Shown: piece by piece, positions 53,525 through 64,000 of the stretch
How the letters are laid out: each line of letters starts with the position of its first letter
How positions within the stretch are numbered: the first letter of the stretch is position 1
DNA from: Oscarella lobularis
Lineage: Eukaryota > Porifera > Homoscleromorpha > Homosclerophorida > Oscarellidae
NCBI RefSeq assembly: GCF_947507565.1
Contig: NC_089181.1
Coordinates: 1,358,536-1,422,535 of the forward strand
Reading direction: 5' to 3'
Length of the DNA stretch: 64,000 nt
Notes under the pieces: model-generated
What the model was told of the DNA's origin: nothing
What the model saw: only the letters and a program-made list of their open reading frames with translations
Database searches by the model: none
Program-made: the position numbers and the translations under genes

Positions 53525-55810
53525 TTAATAAAAAAGTTCAATGCCTTGTTGGTTTTCCTCCCTCTGGCCTCTGTTCTTCTTCAAGGTGGTGCTTACCTTG
53601 GCTCGTTTGGGTTGCCGCTTCTTCTTTTTATATGCTGCTCCACCCTCGACGCCTTCGAACCCTCCCGCCAAATACTTGCGCCCTTCATTTTTCTTTTGTG
53701 CCGTGGATTTCTTTTTCCTTTCTGCTCGGCGAAGGACCATTTTCTTTTTACACCACTCTTTTTTCTTCATGATCTCGGACGCTTCTCGTCCGCGGTCGAT
53801 TTCTCTGTAGGCTTTGAGAGTGTGGGTTCCGGCGGGAGTGCTTATGGCATTGAGCGCTCGAATCAGTGCCCCGGAGCCGTGGTTGAACGAAGCTGCAGCC
53901 AGCTTGACGGCAGCCGCGATCAACTTAGGCCCTCTGTTCTTAGTTTTAGGAGCCAGGCTCCACAAGGTGTTATGAAACGATTCGTTCTAAGCATAATAAA
54001 TAAATTAATTAGGTAAGTATTTCTTAATGTTCATCGTGCGGAATTTTGCGCGATGCCTCCAGAGCACTGATCGAGGAGCTCGCGGTTGGAGAGAGAGTCG
54101 AAAATGTTATGGACAGCGTGAAAGAGGGCGTGTGGTAATTTTTCCCACACCGAATCGTATTTGTTGGTTCCCGCGGCCCTGTCCTTCTGCCACTTGCACC
54201 ACGACTCCGCCCCCACGGGGCAAAATTGATGCCGTTCTTCCTCAGTTGAGGGTAAAGAGTTGTGGCTGTAGAAGGTGATGTTTCAGCAGCAGGCTTTCAC
54301 GCGGTCGACGGCTTGTTGGTGGGCTAGCCCGTACAGTTGGCTGGAGTGGTACAGGATGTCTTTGGTGGCGCGGATCATGGTGTCGACGTCACCGATGTTT
54401 CTTCTTATGGCGTTGCCGTAGTATCTTTGGAATCTAAATTTAATATTATTATTATTTATAACGCCAATGTATGAAAATTTTCAAATTACTCGTCGATAAC
54501 GGAATCCGTTAGTCGTTTTGACCCGGACACGCCTTTGCCATCCTCTAGTGTCATTTTTCGATTTTCGTCCTTCCACCGGCGAAGCCGAGAGCCCATCCGC
54601 TTCTGCACGTGTCCAATGCAGTCTTGTTTGCGAATGGGATAGGCTTCGCCGTAGGTTTGTGGTGGGGAGACAGCCAGAAAAGACTTGGCGTCTCCATCAC
54701 CGACAAAGGTGGTATACCTGTAAAAAATAATAAATAAATAAGTAAATAAATATATATTTTTTCAACTTTCGTGCCGCAGATTATAATTCGACACTGATCT
54801 CTTCCAAAGAACGACTGCGCCGTCCGCCTCCATGGCATTAGCGGAGCGGCGAAAGTTTTTTCTGCACTGGGCGAGTGTTTCTCCAGCCAGCGTTCATAAT
54901 CCTCGCTGTTGGTATTTGGCGAGGACCTCTCCATCCTGTCGCAGGCGAGGCACAGATTTGAATAGATGTTGCAGTCAATGACGCAGCCAGTTTAAAATGA
55001 CGGCTTGAACTCCATAGTGGGACGAATGCCCTCGTTTCGCCCACGTGCCGTCAAACAAAACTGTCCTGTCAATGACGCTGTGCTCCGGCACCTCCTGTTT
55101 TGATCGAAACTCCGCGACAGCTGTGGTGGCCGATTCGTTGAAAATCTGAGCAACAATAAATAAATAAATACATAAATAAAGAAAATTAGTCACATAGAAA
55201 ACCTCTATTAGACTGGTATTGATGGAGCTGATATAACAGTCTCAGCTGTCGCGGAGAGGAGGTGACGGCATGTTGAATACGCCTGCGATCTTTAGCAATT
55301 CCTGCCGTCTTCCTCCGATGGAAATAGCAGCGAAAACGGCTCGTCGATTGACGTCAAAACTTTTACCGCCGTTTTTGCTCGGTTATAGGCGCTTGAAGGT
55401 CGTGAATTGGTTGCGGCTTTGGCAGGAATTGCACTTCAAGATCAGAGTGGAACAGAAGCCATTTCGATGGTCGATGTCTTCGTGAAGTTCGAAGTCCGAT
55501 TCGTTGCACTCAATGCATGCGACAGCAGTGCATATCGACGTAAAAAAGTGATCGATGTCGACGAAACGGTATCCTTCGGCGATGGTATTGCCTTTCGCGG
55601 TTTGGCTTCTGGAGGGAACCACTCTGCAGGTGGAGAGCAGGCTAGCCTTTTTGAGGCAGGAGCTAAGCGCGTGGCGGCTTTCTTCCAGGCGGATATGCCC
55701 GTAAAGCGGCGTCTTCGAGGAGCGCGAGCTTTGCCATTTCGTTCGCTACCCATTGTTGCCAAGTGTGGCAAAGCAGCGGATTGGACAAAATGCCATTGAC
55801 AATGTTGCAA
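53525..55810 (-). CDS. Mutator-like transposase gene, copy 2, close to full length
   Basis: Minus-strand blocks in order. VACIECNESDFELHEDI and LILKCNSCQSRNQF (paired Cys) are followed by SFDVNRRAVFAAISIGG and VFNMPSPPLRDS (about 55622-55230). Next come IDRTVLFDGTWAKRGHSSHY (about 55140-54990) and EDYERWLEKHSPSAEKT (about 54934-54780). Then KRMGSRLRRWKDENRKM (about 54690-54500), YYGNAIRRNIGDVDTMIRAT (about 54430-54330), FCPVGAESWCKWQKDRAAG (about 54230-54040) and NESFHNTLWSLAPKTKNRGP (53990-53525), ending in a Lys-rich tail. This is the full domain order of the Mutator-like transposase family with short introns. A TAA follows the first NMP exon frame and a Lys-to-stop change near 55380 may break it, so activity is uncertain. 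Confidence 0.7.
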
Positions 55811-55960
55811 ATTAGGCTACAAACAGCCTAATTTGACAGTTTCAATTGTCAACATAGGAGCAATTCGACTTGACAAACGCCATTGTCAATGTAGCAAGTG
55901 CTCGCAGTTGATTGGCTTTTTATTGATTTACAAAAAGAGCAATAGAAAACAAACGAGGAC

Positions 55961-56420
55961 ATGTCGAGCTGGAAGAGTTTTGAGCGCGAGTGCCATGCAG
56001 CGGGGTAAACTGGGCTGTAGACGCCTGTAACCGACTTGTAGCGCGCCGTTTCTTTCTCCACAGCTTTAGCCTTCCGGAAAAGCTAAAGACGCTTCTCAGA
56101 GCGACGCTGTCAGCAGCGTCTATAAAAAAAACGGGCCGGAAAGCCCAAAACGAATCGCGAGCGACGCGCGCGCGCGTATCTCGCCCTAAAGAATGCTCTG
56201 TGGGAGAGTTGACGACCGATCGATCGATCGATCTATTTATCGATCGTGATATGCTTATTTTTTAGTGTGGCGCTGCGCTAGGGCGCGAGAAAGTGGCGGG
56301 GTGGGGGGGCGTTCGCGAAGAGCGGGCCAACGTATTGTTTGCCCGAAGCCCTGAAGAGACGGCTCTTCGGGGTCTGTACCCCGAACACATCCAAAATCGC
56401 ACCGATCCCGGCGTTCGGGG
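55961..56420 (+). pseudogene. Unassigned three-exon gene cluster, copy A (decayed)
   Basis: Exon a: ATG 55961, MSSWKSFERECHAA to a GTAAAC donor. Exon b (about 56062-56205): KLKTLLRATLSAASIKKTG, then AYLALKNALW in a shifted frame. Exon c (from about 56265): ANVLFARSPEETALRGLYPE. The same three blocks recur at 57430-57836. The donor after exon b has lost GT, so this copy is broken. No family is recognised. A gatcgatcgatcgat run lies in the second intron of both copies. Confidence 0.45.
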
Positions 56421-57429
56421 ACCGGGAACCTCCTCTACCTCTCGCTCGCTTGCCTCTTCTTCCATTCCTTCCATTCCTTCCCGCTGTTCTTTGTGTAAGC
56501 ATTGGATCCTAACACACAGAAATACGTTGGGTAGATATTTATAAACAGACTCACTTGTGTTGAGTTAGAATGATTTTCTTCACTTGAAGATGACTCTTAA
56601 TTTTCATCTGAAGATTCAGATTCTCCGGCATCTTTTATTTCGTCTGTCCTTTGTCCTAAAAATGACTTATATAAGGTACCACTCTGTTCCGCTTGGGAAA
56701 TGCGGGTGAACGTACAGTTCCATCATTTTGGCTGACTTCGGTACGCCATGGATGAGCCTCTTCTCCTACAGAAGAAACAATAAATCTTCAGTAGCCGGCG
56801 GATAGCAAACTAACCGTACCGAGTAAGAGCTCAAACGACGAATCATCGGAATAATCTGGCGAAAAGCCATGAGGAGGCAAGCTGCAAGGACACGTGAGAC
56901 AAGGACACGTGACAGACATGCGCAAAGCGGGAGTACCCAACGCGTTCGCATGCTCGCTTGCTACGGGTAAACTATTTTTTAAATTTTTAATTAAGCCTGT
57001 TTATGCAAACGACGCACACACCACCGTTTCTATCAGATGGTTTGGAAGATGTACCACACCTCTTAGGTGCTTCTTCTGTAATTAAATTAACAGTCAGGAG
57101 TAATATAATCAATTTCTACAGGTGACACATCTGCAGAGAAAAATCTGATTACGATCTATTACGAGGTGTACATTTTCGCCCCTTATCTTCTAACGCCGAT
57201 ATTCTTTTGCGCTCTTTCGCAATTCGATTGAGGTGACCAATGCCACGAAAACGTTTTTGGCAAAATTTGATAGAGACGCTGACTGGTTAATGAATGTGTG
57301 AACTATAGCTGGAGACAGCCTGTTTCTTCAAATGCGATAGAAAAACTCTCATTTAACAAAACGCCATTGTCAATGTAGCAAAATTCTTTTGTTTATTTAA
57401 TTTATTAATAAACAAAAGATTCGCGCTGC

Positions 57430-57836
57430 TGCATTTGAAAAGTTTGAAAGAGAGTGACGCCGCTGGGTAAGCGGTGTTCCAGACCGTGGCCGATCTCATA
57501 GCACGTCATCTTCTTTTCACAGTTGCAACTATCTCTAAGAACTGAAGACGCTTCTGACAGCAAATCTGACAGCAGCGTCAATGAAAAAGCAAGCTGGGAG
57601 GCCCGAGACAGATCGCGAACTTCGTGTGACGGCTTATCTAGCCCCTAAAAATGTCTTGTGGGTAAGTTCTCGCTTGATTGATCGATCGATCAATCGATCA
57701 ATTGCTCGATCGTTCAATCGAACAATTTGTTTTAGTACATTGCCGGGCTAGGTCGCAAAGACGTTGCGGGCGGTTCGTACTGCTTGCCCGAAGCGCTCAA
57801 CACCGTTCTTCGGGAACTTTATCAGGAAGATATCTA
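57430..57836 (+). pseudogene. Unassigned three-exon gene cluster, copy B
   Basis: Exon a is degraded (FEKFERE then stop). Exon b (about 57530-57663) reads LKTLLTANLTAASMKKQAGR and LRVTAYLAPKNVLW with an intact GTAAGT donor. Exon c (57737-57836) reads YIAGLGRKDVAGGSYCLPEA and LNTVLRELYQEDI with a stop. Both copies are preceded by the word cgccattgtcaatgtagca (55878 and 57361), so the duplicated unit includes upstream DNA. Unknown function. Confidence 0.45.
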
Positions 57837-58226
57837 ACGTTGCTTCGATCCCGGCGGTAGGGGGCCGGCGACAAGCCAGGTGGCGTTATTGAGCATTCTA
57901 AACACAATTTTTTACCTTATTTTCAACGGCCGATTGTCGAAGTGCGTCTTGGCGACATTCTCGAATTAAGCTTTCAAGGCAAAGAGCGTCGCCACAGCCA
58001 AACGTCGATATCGAGAAATGTAATTGTTAGACAAAACACAGATGAATATTCCTAACCCCTAATTATTTTTCATAAATGTTTAATTACATCTGCTTTGCCG
58101 CTGACTGTCACGATGACGTCAGCGACGCGATGCTGGTACAATCAGTTCGTTGTTGCGTACACGTCACTCGAAAATTGTCTGTTAGAAAAAATGTCCATCT
58201 AATCAAGTAGTCAAACGAATGAGCTT

Positions 58227-58766
58227 TTACCCTTTCGCCGTCAGCGCGCCGTTTCTTAGGAATGGTCCTAGTTTGGCAGTGTCTTCTTTTGCCAGATGCC
58301 CGGCCATCTTTTGAAGGCCGCAGCACCTCGCGAAGACGGAGAGGGCATTTCTTGGCTTGACCTTCCCTTTGCAAAACGCTACGCCGTCAGCACCCAAATG
58401 GTATTGGAGACCGGTCACATGGCCATCGCTAAACAGCTGACACCCTGTAGTCCAATTCTTAACGTATCCTTCAAATCGCTGCAAGTATGTCTCTAATGTT
58501 GACGTTGAAAAGGCTGGAAAACTATCTACGACGTTTGTCCATCCTGGATTTCCTTGCGGAGGCAGATCTTCCCAAGACGGTGAAGTATCACGAATGACCT
58601 TGACTTCTGCTTGCATACGCTTTTCTATCTCTTTTGCGGACAAAAGAGAAGAGACTTTGCCGACGAGAGAAAGCTTTCCGCCAGAAAGCTGAGTCTCAGG
58701 CGAGTTTTCACGAAGCCAGTCTTTTAGCTGCACTACTGTCCATGACAACACATTTGCAGACGCCAT
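58227..58766 (-). pseudogene. SWIM-YqaJ family protein, N-terminal exon only
   Basis: ATG at 58766: LSWTVVQLKDWLRENSPETQ (SAP-like helix-turn-helix), GKLSLVGKVSSLLSAKEIE, then LPPQGNPGWTNVVDSFPAFS, TYLQRFEGYVKNWTTGCQLF and SDGHVTGLQYHLG. This is the usual N-terminal half of SWIM/YqaJ proteins, i.e. the part missing from the relic at 1893-3452. It ends at a possible GTAAAA donor near 58226. No SWIM or nuclease exon follows on the minus strand, so the gene is truncated. The exon itself is intact. Confidence 0.65.
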
Positions 58767-60045
58767 CGAAACGTCACACCGCTAAACAGTAGCATAGATA
58801 TCACGCTTAAGTTACAGACGTAAAGGACATGCTATACAAAAAAGCACTGAAAATTCAAGGCAACTGTATAAATAATTTTTTTGAAAGCTTTTGTTAAACT
58901 CTAAATGGGTTATTGAATGTACAGGTATGCAGATGAATTATTATGTCTTTACATCATACCGAAAATAACAATATTGCAACAAACAAGTTGCTACATTAGT
59001 CATTCCACAAGAACGGTATAAATATATGAACAGAGACTACGAAATCCGCATAAAAGTATACAATAATTAAATTTAATTTAATATATAAAAATTGTGAATA
59101 AAGGCATAATAGGAAATACGAAGTATGACATACAAATCAGCGTTACATTTGAGATACGAAAGACGACATGCAGAATAATAAACTGGAAATGCGAAAAGGA
59201 ATTAAGAAACTCAAAATACGAAATATGGAATACAGAATACGAATAGGAAATACAAGTAAGAAATACAAAATACAGAATGCGAAATTACGAATTATAGAAT
59301 ACGACATAGGAAATACGAAATACGAAATACGAAATACAGAATGCGAATACCAATTACAGAATACGAAATAGAAATACAAGTAAGAAATACGAAATACAAA
59401 CTACGAAATACGAAATACGAAATACAGAATGGCCGAAAGGTGCACGGACCAAAATGTTTTCGGATTACTCAACGATAGAAGAATTTTTGTATTCGTTGAA
59501 GTCTAAAGGTGGGTCTACACTGTAAATTGAGCTAGTCTCCTGAGCTTCCGCGCTCGGCCAAGGCCAAGGCGAAGAAGAAAAAAACTCGCCGGAAGTACCT
59601 CGTTGATGTACATTTCATCGCAATAAACACCCAAGCCAGAATAAAATATATAAGAAAAAAGAAGGGTAAGAAGCGGAAGCACCAGAATCTGCAGAAGCAG
59701 AAGACCGCCTCGTTTTAGGATCTTGTTTTAGGAGACCCCGTAGATAAAATTTCTTCTGCAGCGTGCCTCTTGGTTTTGTTCACGTTACCAGGGATAGAAG
59801 ACTTCTATCCCTGACGTTACAGCGTTCGGAAGACCGCCTAAATAAGGAAAATTCCGCCTTTTTTAGTTGAATGTGTATACAGAATGCTTTGTATGCTGTA
59901 TTAAATCATCCGTGAGGAAGAGCGAAGGCGCGGCTTCGCCTCGCTTGAAATATTTTTGTCCTTGTTAGATAAGAAGTAAAACGTCGACCTCTATTTTTGA
60001 TCCCACTTTAATTGTTTTGAAAGATGGAAGAACACCGAAAAATTT
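58767..60045. other. Repeat-rich, AT-rich stretch
   Basis: Includes the GAAATAC array (59100-59440). A Lys-rich plus-strand frame near 59550-59715 (AKAKAKKKKTRRKY) has no recognised family. The rest is unassigned. Confidence 0.5.
59100..59440. repeat. Degenerate GAAATAC / (A)ATACGAA satellite-like array
   Basis: Variants of the 7-mer gaaatac and its gaatac/aaaatac derivatives recur almost without interruption, nearly all purines plus t/c at fixed spacing. The two strands are consequently open in one frame each; these are not genes. Confidence 0.85.
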
Positions 60046-60879
60046 GTGAAATATATTGTCGACGCCACAGCGGCTGAATTTTCCTCACCAACTTTCTCAA
60101 GAAAAGGGGACAGCATTAAAAAGTCGGTCGAAACTGTTAAAAGAAGCGGGAGAACGTTTTTGGGCTGTTGCTATTTTCGGCAACAAACGCAGGTGCGTAT
60201 AAGATTCAGCCCTCGTTTCGGTGCAATGGCTGGTTCAAGTGTAAGTCGAAGGACGGGCTTTTGTGGTGTCTGACTTCATTGTTGAGCGTGACGGTACATT
60301 TCTGCATTTTGAAGAATGGTTTGAGAAACTCTTGTTCCTAACGTCCCTCCAAACTCAGTTGTTCTTGACAACGCACCGTATCATAATCGTGTGATTGATC
60401 CCGTTCCCACAAAGTCGTCGAAGAAAGACGTTATGCGGAAGTGGTTAACTGAGCATGGCATTGCCTGGGAAAGATCCGACCTGAAAAGCGATTTAATGAA
60501 GAAAATCAAAGAGTCCAACCCCAGAAAAGCCTATGCTACAGACGTAATTGCAGAGACCAATGGACACGTTGTATTGAGAACACCAGTCGCACACTGCGAG
60601 CTCAACGCCATAGAAACAAGAGTAAATAATAGATCGTTCAAGCTTGCAAACTTGATATCACTTGTATCTGCAGCTTTTCATTCGGTTTCGCAAGAAATGT
60701 GGCGACATTTTCGTACACATGCTATCAAAAAAGAAGAAAAATTTTGGGAAAAAGATTGCCTACTTGAAGACGCAATAGATGAATTCTTGATAGAACTTAA
60801 TGCCGAGGACGAAATTAGTGATGACGAAGAACTTGATCATGAAGACCGATTTTTAATGTCTGCTGATAATGAAGAGTAA
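60046..60879 (+). pseudogene. Tc1/mariner-like (DDE_3) transposase, C-terminal part
   Basis: The last frame (60391-60879) reads VPTKSSKKDVMRKWLTEHGI, then RTPVAHCELNAIETRVNN, the family's tail with the third catalytic acidic residue in H-C-E-L-N-x-I-E. Directly upstream, in another frame, VVLDNAPYHNRVIDP supplies the second catalytic Asp. Further upstream WFEKLL and CNGWFKCKSKDGL are in yet other frames. It ends with an acidic tail. The N-terminal HTH and first Asp are missing. Confidence 0.75.
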
Positions 60880-61245
60880 ACGAAAGATAGAAGAAATTAA
60901 ACATTTAAGGACGTACAGTAAGTGTAATGAGATAATTGGGCACGCCCCTAGAAGGCGTGCCGAACCGCAAAAACCCTTTGATGCGCTGGTGCCTCATATG
61001 GCACGCTACGTATGTCTTTTGCTGTATAAAGGCGTTTGAATTTGGTACCGGGAGCTTAGCGCTTTCGAACGACGAAAAGACGTACTAAATGGAAGGTACG
61101 CGGCCAAAGATATACGCGTTTTTCGAAGTATGAACTGAGCGTGGACGGAGTAGTAGTACTTGACTACCAGTTTGAGTTTTTCTAATGGATCTCTATTTGA
61201 CAGTCATTTGTGGAGGTATACTTAACTCATTTACCCATTCAGGAC
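60880..61245. other. Intergenic stretch, no recognised gene
   Basis: Contains a short inverted repeat, gggcacgccc ... aggcgtgccg (about 60940-60962). No open frame of note. Confidence 0.4.
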
Positions 61246-62471
61246 TTACCTTATTGAAGCAAACTTCGGTCGAAGATTGTTAAAAGCAGCGTGGATTGAT
61301 TCTGCGCCCTGTTCCCCGTGAAAGGACAGTCCGACCTTCCACTTTTTCATCCAGGGCACAACGTGATCCTCCAGAAAGTGCATTTTCGGGATCACAGACG
61401 AGGAGAATGTTTGGCGATAAAATTCCATAAAAGTTTTAACGGATAAATCTATAAACCTCACTGCACAATTTCTTTGCTTTCAGAAACGCTGTTCTTACCA
61501 ATTTCTTCAATTTTGTCATCAGTAACGTTTCGGCAAAGGCTGTAAATCGCATGGCAACGACGAAAAAGGGTGAACGCAGACTTGAACTTCGACGTCGGAG
61601 CTTCCGCTTCAGATGCGATTTCCCTGTCCTCAAAGCAGAGCTGACTGACAGAATTGCATATGATGTCGATGTTTCTTTCCTGTTAAAAACAGGTACTAGT
61701 AATGTTATACTGACGCGGCAAACAGAAACGATACCGTTAGAGCGTTCTGGACATGATTTCCTATAAAAGTTCCGCCGAAATAAACTTGTCTGTCAATCTT
61801 GCATTTAGACAGTGCAGCGTCAAGAGCTCTGATGCAAACTTTAGCCCCTTTTTCTGGTGGCGAGATTGATCCAACATTTTGCTTCTAAATGCGTTAATAC
61901 GATGAAAGGCAGGGTTCGGGTGTAATCGAGCCCGACAATTTTATCAGCTTTTAGCTGAAGTAGCGCAGCTTCTTTCTGCATCTCTCTGACGGATTCCCGG
62001 CACTCCTCGGTATCAGAAAGGCACGACGACGCAAGATGATGAAGAAAGAGTGCCGCTCTTTCTTCTAATTTTTTGGCCTTTTCCACTGATTCACGCTGCT
62101 CAGCGTAGTTTTCTTCAGCTCGCGCTTCGATTTTGCTGTCGAGAGCGCGGCAGGCACGTTCGAATAAATGGAAAAGCCGGCAAAAATGCCCAAACTCACA
62201 TGTATAGCAGGAATAGCTACCTGTTAAAGAACTCATGAAGTTTAGTCACTCAATGAAGACGTATTTTTACGTGGTCGACTTCAATATCAAACATTGGTAG
62301 GGTGATTACATTGTTGTAAAGCTTTGCTCTCTTCATGTTTTCTCCACTTTCCAAGAATGAGTTGTAGTCACGTTTCATTGACTCTAGGGACCGAGCTTCG
62401 CTTCTGCCTCTTTTTTCCAGGGGATTTTGTGCTTTGTGCTTTGTACAAAGGCACAAAAGACATGGTCGCAA
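61246..62471 (-). CDS. Transposon-type multi-exon gene of unknown function, partial
   Basis: Minus-strand exons: 62471-62250 (PCLLCLCTKHKAQN, then KLYNNVITLPMFDIEVDHV); 62236-61841 (FHLFERACRALDSKIEARAE followed by a long coiled coil); about 61825-61735 (KCKIDRQVYFGGTFIGNHVQ); 61633-61436 (RFTAFAETLLMTKLKKLVRT); and 61461-61246 (SVIPKMHFLEDHVVPWMKKW, then FHGEQGAESIHAAFNNL). The last block, KMH-x-LEDH-V-x-x-W with GEQG-x-ESIH-x-x-FN-x-L, is the C-terminal signature of an uncharacterised gene family repeated in cnidarian and sponge genomes. Its biochemical role is not known to me. Frames do not join cleanly around 61620-61735, so it may be damaged. The 5' end is not defined. Confidence 0.5.
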
Positions 62472-64000
62472 GCCTTAAACAACAGATTTAATGACGCTCT
62501 TTTGCAACTTTAGTCTTACCACAAGCCCCCGAAATGCCGTAAAGTTTGGACAAAAACTCGTAATTCCCGAAGACGAACAGATCGACACTCTTGTCTCTCT
62601 AGAACTACAGTGTCACTTCTTTCTAAACACCACAAAAGTATTGTGACAGCTACTTCCAATTTGACGACAGTATTTGCGAAATCTGATGTTTGTAGTGACC
62701 TAAAGCTACTTCCAAATTTGTCTTTGAGTCTGCCGCCTCAAAGCAGCAGATCGGAAAGGTGTTTCAAACTGAATTAACTCGAGGAGCATTCCCGAGTTGC
62801 ATTGAGAACTTAAAGGAACCGCCACCATGATCCCCTCCTAGTTTAACCCAAATTTCATTCTCGGGAATGCAGCCGTCGTGCCATGTTAATCTGCCTGAAC
62901 TACAAGAAAATGCGTATTAGAGTCGTCGAATAAATATAGCCTAAGTGAACTCACGTATTCAACTTGTCCAAACTAAATAAAATTGTATTCCAAAGGTTGT
63001 CGACGTAGACAAGAGGCGCGGGTTTCAGAATAAGCGATGAAGCTAATTTAAAAGTGAATACAGCCATTTTAGAGATGATATCTTTAGGAACCAGTTCTGA
63101 CATCAATTCCCTATTCCTCCGTTCTCCTGGAATTCTTACGCCCCATTTTGATAGCCATCTAAGTCATAACAATCGGAGAGTCACTTATTACAAACACGGG
63201 CTAGTTTGCTGAATCAGACCAACTTACCGCCTGAGGATTCTTATTCTCGTCCATGGCAAACCAAGATCGGCCTTCAGGACGAGACCCGTTCCTGTTCAAT
63301 GCAGTAGCACTTGTGTCCACTTAGTCGCAAAGGGTTAGAGTTGGGGTAGGGAAGGCTTTCGTGCCACTTTTTGCCGCGCACGCGAAGCTCGATACGGGGG
63401 ATACACTCGCGAATGAGCTTTGTTCGATGCTCGAAAACAAGGAAATCTCTGCATTTCAGACAAAGAATCCGATCTTTCGAGCATCGTAAAGGGTTTTTCT
63501 TACTCCTCGGTCAACCAAAGGACACGCATTACCTCTATTTCGGCCTCTCCGTCGACGCTTCCATTCCTTTTTCTTACGGCAATCAATGACGACATCGAAT
63601 TCCCGCCAATCAAATGGATAACAGCTATACGGTGTGAATATACATATGGATAAACCAGCGAAAAGTCGCCCACGGTGGGTGCTATCAAAATGACTTTTTT
63701 GACATCGGCACCTTCCTGGGCGTCGTTTGCGACGACATTCCATCCGCTCAATTTCGACTACGCTCCATCGCCCTTTCTCACACCCCATGCATTCTATGCA
63801 CGACTTCCGCGCAACGTATCTGACGTGGACGTTTGTTTGCCCCGGCGCGACACCGTCGATGATAGAAACTATCGAAGAAACATTTAATCTTACGCTCTCG
63901 CAGGTGTCGCCGCGGCGCCTCGTTTTTGATCCGGCGAGAAATCGTGAAGGCGTGGCTTCACCTGCAGCGAGACGCGCCAAGGGGAAATGAGCTCGGCATA
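62472..64000. other. Window end, no recognised gene
   Basis: A plus-strand frame at 63727-63990 (FVCPGATPSMIETIEETFNL) and a 174-codon minus-strand frame at 63456-63980 overlap each other. Neither shows a known domain and I cannot choose between them. Elsewhere only short frames. Confidence 0.35.

Noticed and set aside
59143-59379. Paired sense and antisense frames rich in Tyr/Ile/Phe or Lys/Arg/Asn
   Set aside because: They arise from the 7-mer array and carry no domain.
1-64000. tRNA, rRNA or other structural RNA genes
   Set aside because: No convincing clover-leaf signatures such as a GGTTCGAATCC-type arm with a matching acceptor stem, and no rRNA-like blocks, were noticed by eye; a covariance-model scan would be needed to exclude them.

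Overview
The window is a piece of a eukaryotic, almost certainly metazoan, genome assembly. It has a 200-base run of N at 12409-12608, GT-AG introns of roughly 45-80 nt inside otherwise compact genes, and no operons or ribosome-binding sites. There is a short interstitial run of the animal telomere motif TTAGGG near 13115-13146. The coding inventory (SWIM/YqaJ proteins, DUF6589-like proteins, multi-exon integrase-core genes, Mutator-like genes, a Helitron, Gypsy/DIRS pieces) is what is typically met in sponges, cnidarians and other aquatic invertebrates. A short-intron sponge is a reasonable guess, but the species cannot be fixed from the sequence.

Almost everything recognisable is a mobile element or a relic of one. 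Left to right: a Tigger/pogo transposase fragment and a frameshifted SWIM-YqaJ gene (1.2-3.5 kb); an intact transposon-type ORF (5.3-6.3 kb) and a P-element/THAP-like scrap (6.9-7.2 kb); a multi-exon coiled-coil gene with weak DUF6589 resemblance (7.9-10.8 kb); a Ginger/KRBA2-like integrase relic (11.2-11.8 kb) and a DIRS-type tyrosine recombinase fragment (12.0-12.4 kb). A 6.05-kb element (12631-18684) has ~98-bp near-identical terminal inverted repeats and carries an integrase-core gene plus a nine-exon protein kinase. Next come a Helitron on the minus strand with a recognisable 3' terminus (19094-23.3 kb), an unassigned gene pair (23.35-25.5 kb), and PiggyBac-like, Gypsy and hAT-like fragments (28.2-30.1 kb). 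A 7,553-bp element (30142-37694) sits inside the hAT-like ORF. It has a perfect 9-bp target-site duplication and 355-bp TIRs, and holds a RecQ-like helicase gene and a convergent DUF6589-like gene with an eight-cysteine N-terminus. A 930-bp palindromic element with its own 9-bp duplication has jumped into its left TIR.

Rightwards lie a Mutator-like gene (38.1-40.0 kb), a Ulp1-PHD fragment (40.9-41.5 kb), a Brinker/CENP-B-type HTH fragment (41.8 kb), a DIRS gag-like remnant (to 43.5 kb) and a second, decayed RecQ + DUF6589 convergent pair (43.7-47.7 kb). These are followed by a repeat-protein ORF (48.3-49.0 kb), a DIRS-type reverse transcriptase fragment (49.1-49.4 kb), a third Mutator scrap (50.5-50.8 kb), another transposase C-terminus (52.0-52.4 kb) and a near full-length Mutator-like gene (53.5-55.8 kb). 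The right end has a pair of paralogous exon clusters (56 and 57.5 kb), a SWIM-YqaJ N-terminal exon (58.2-58.8 kb), a Tc1/mariner-like C-terminus (60.0-60.9 kb) and an unassigned transposon-type multi-exon gene (61.2-62.5 kb).

Two cargo-bearing DNA transposons stand out. The first pairs a RecQ-like helicase with a DUF6589-like, 8-Cys protein as divergent ends and convergent tails between long TIRs. It occurs twice in the window, once apparently intact, and matches my recollection of the helicase-encoding Academ lineage (AcademH). The second pairs an integrase-core protein with a non-canonical protein kinase between tandem-repeat-rich TIRs; I do not recognise that combination. All family assignments are from reading motifs by eye; no database search was run.
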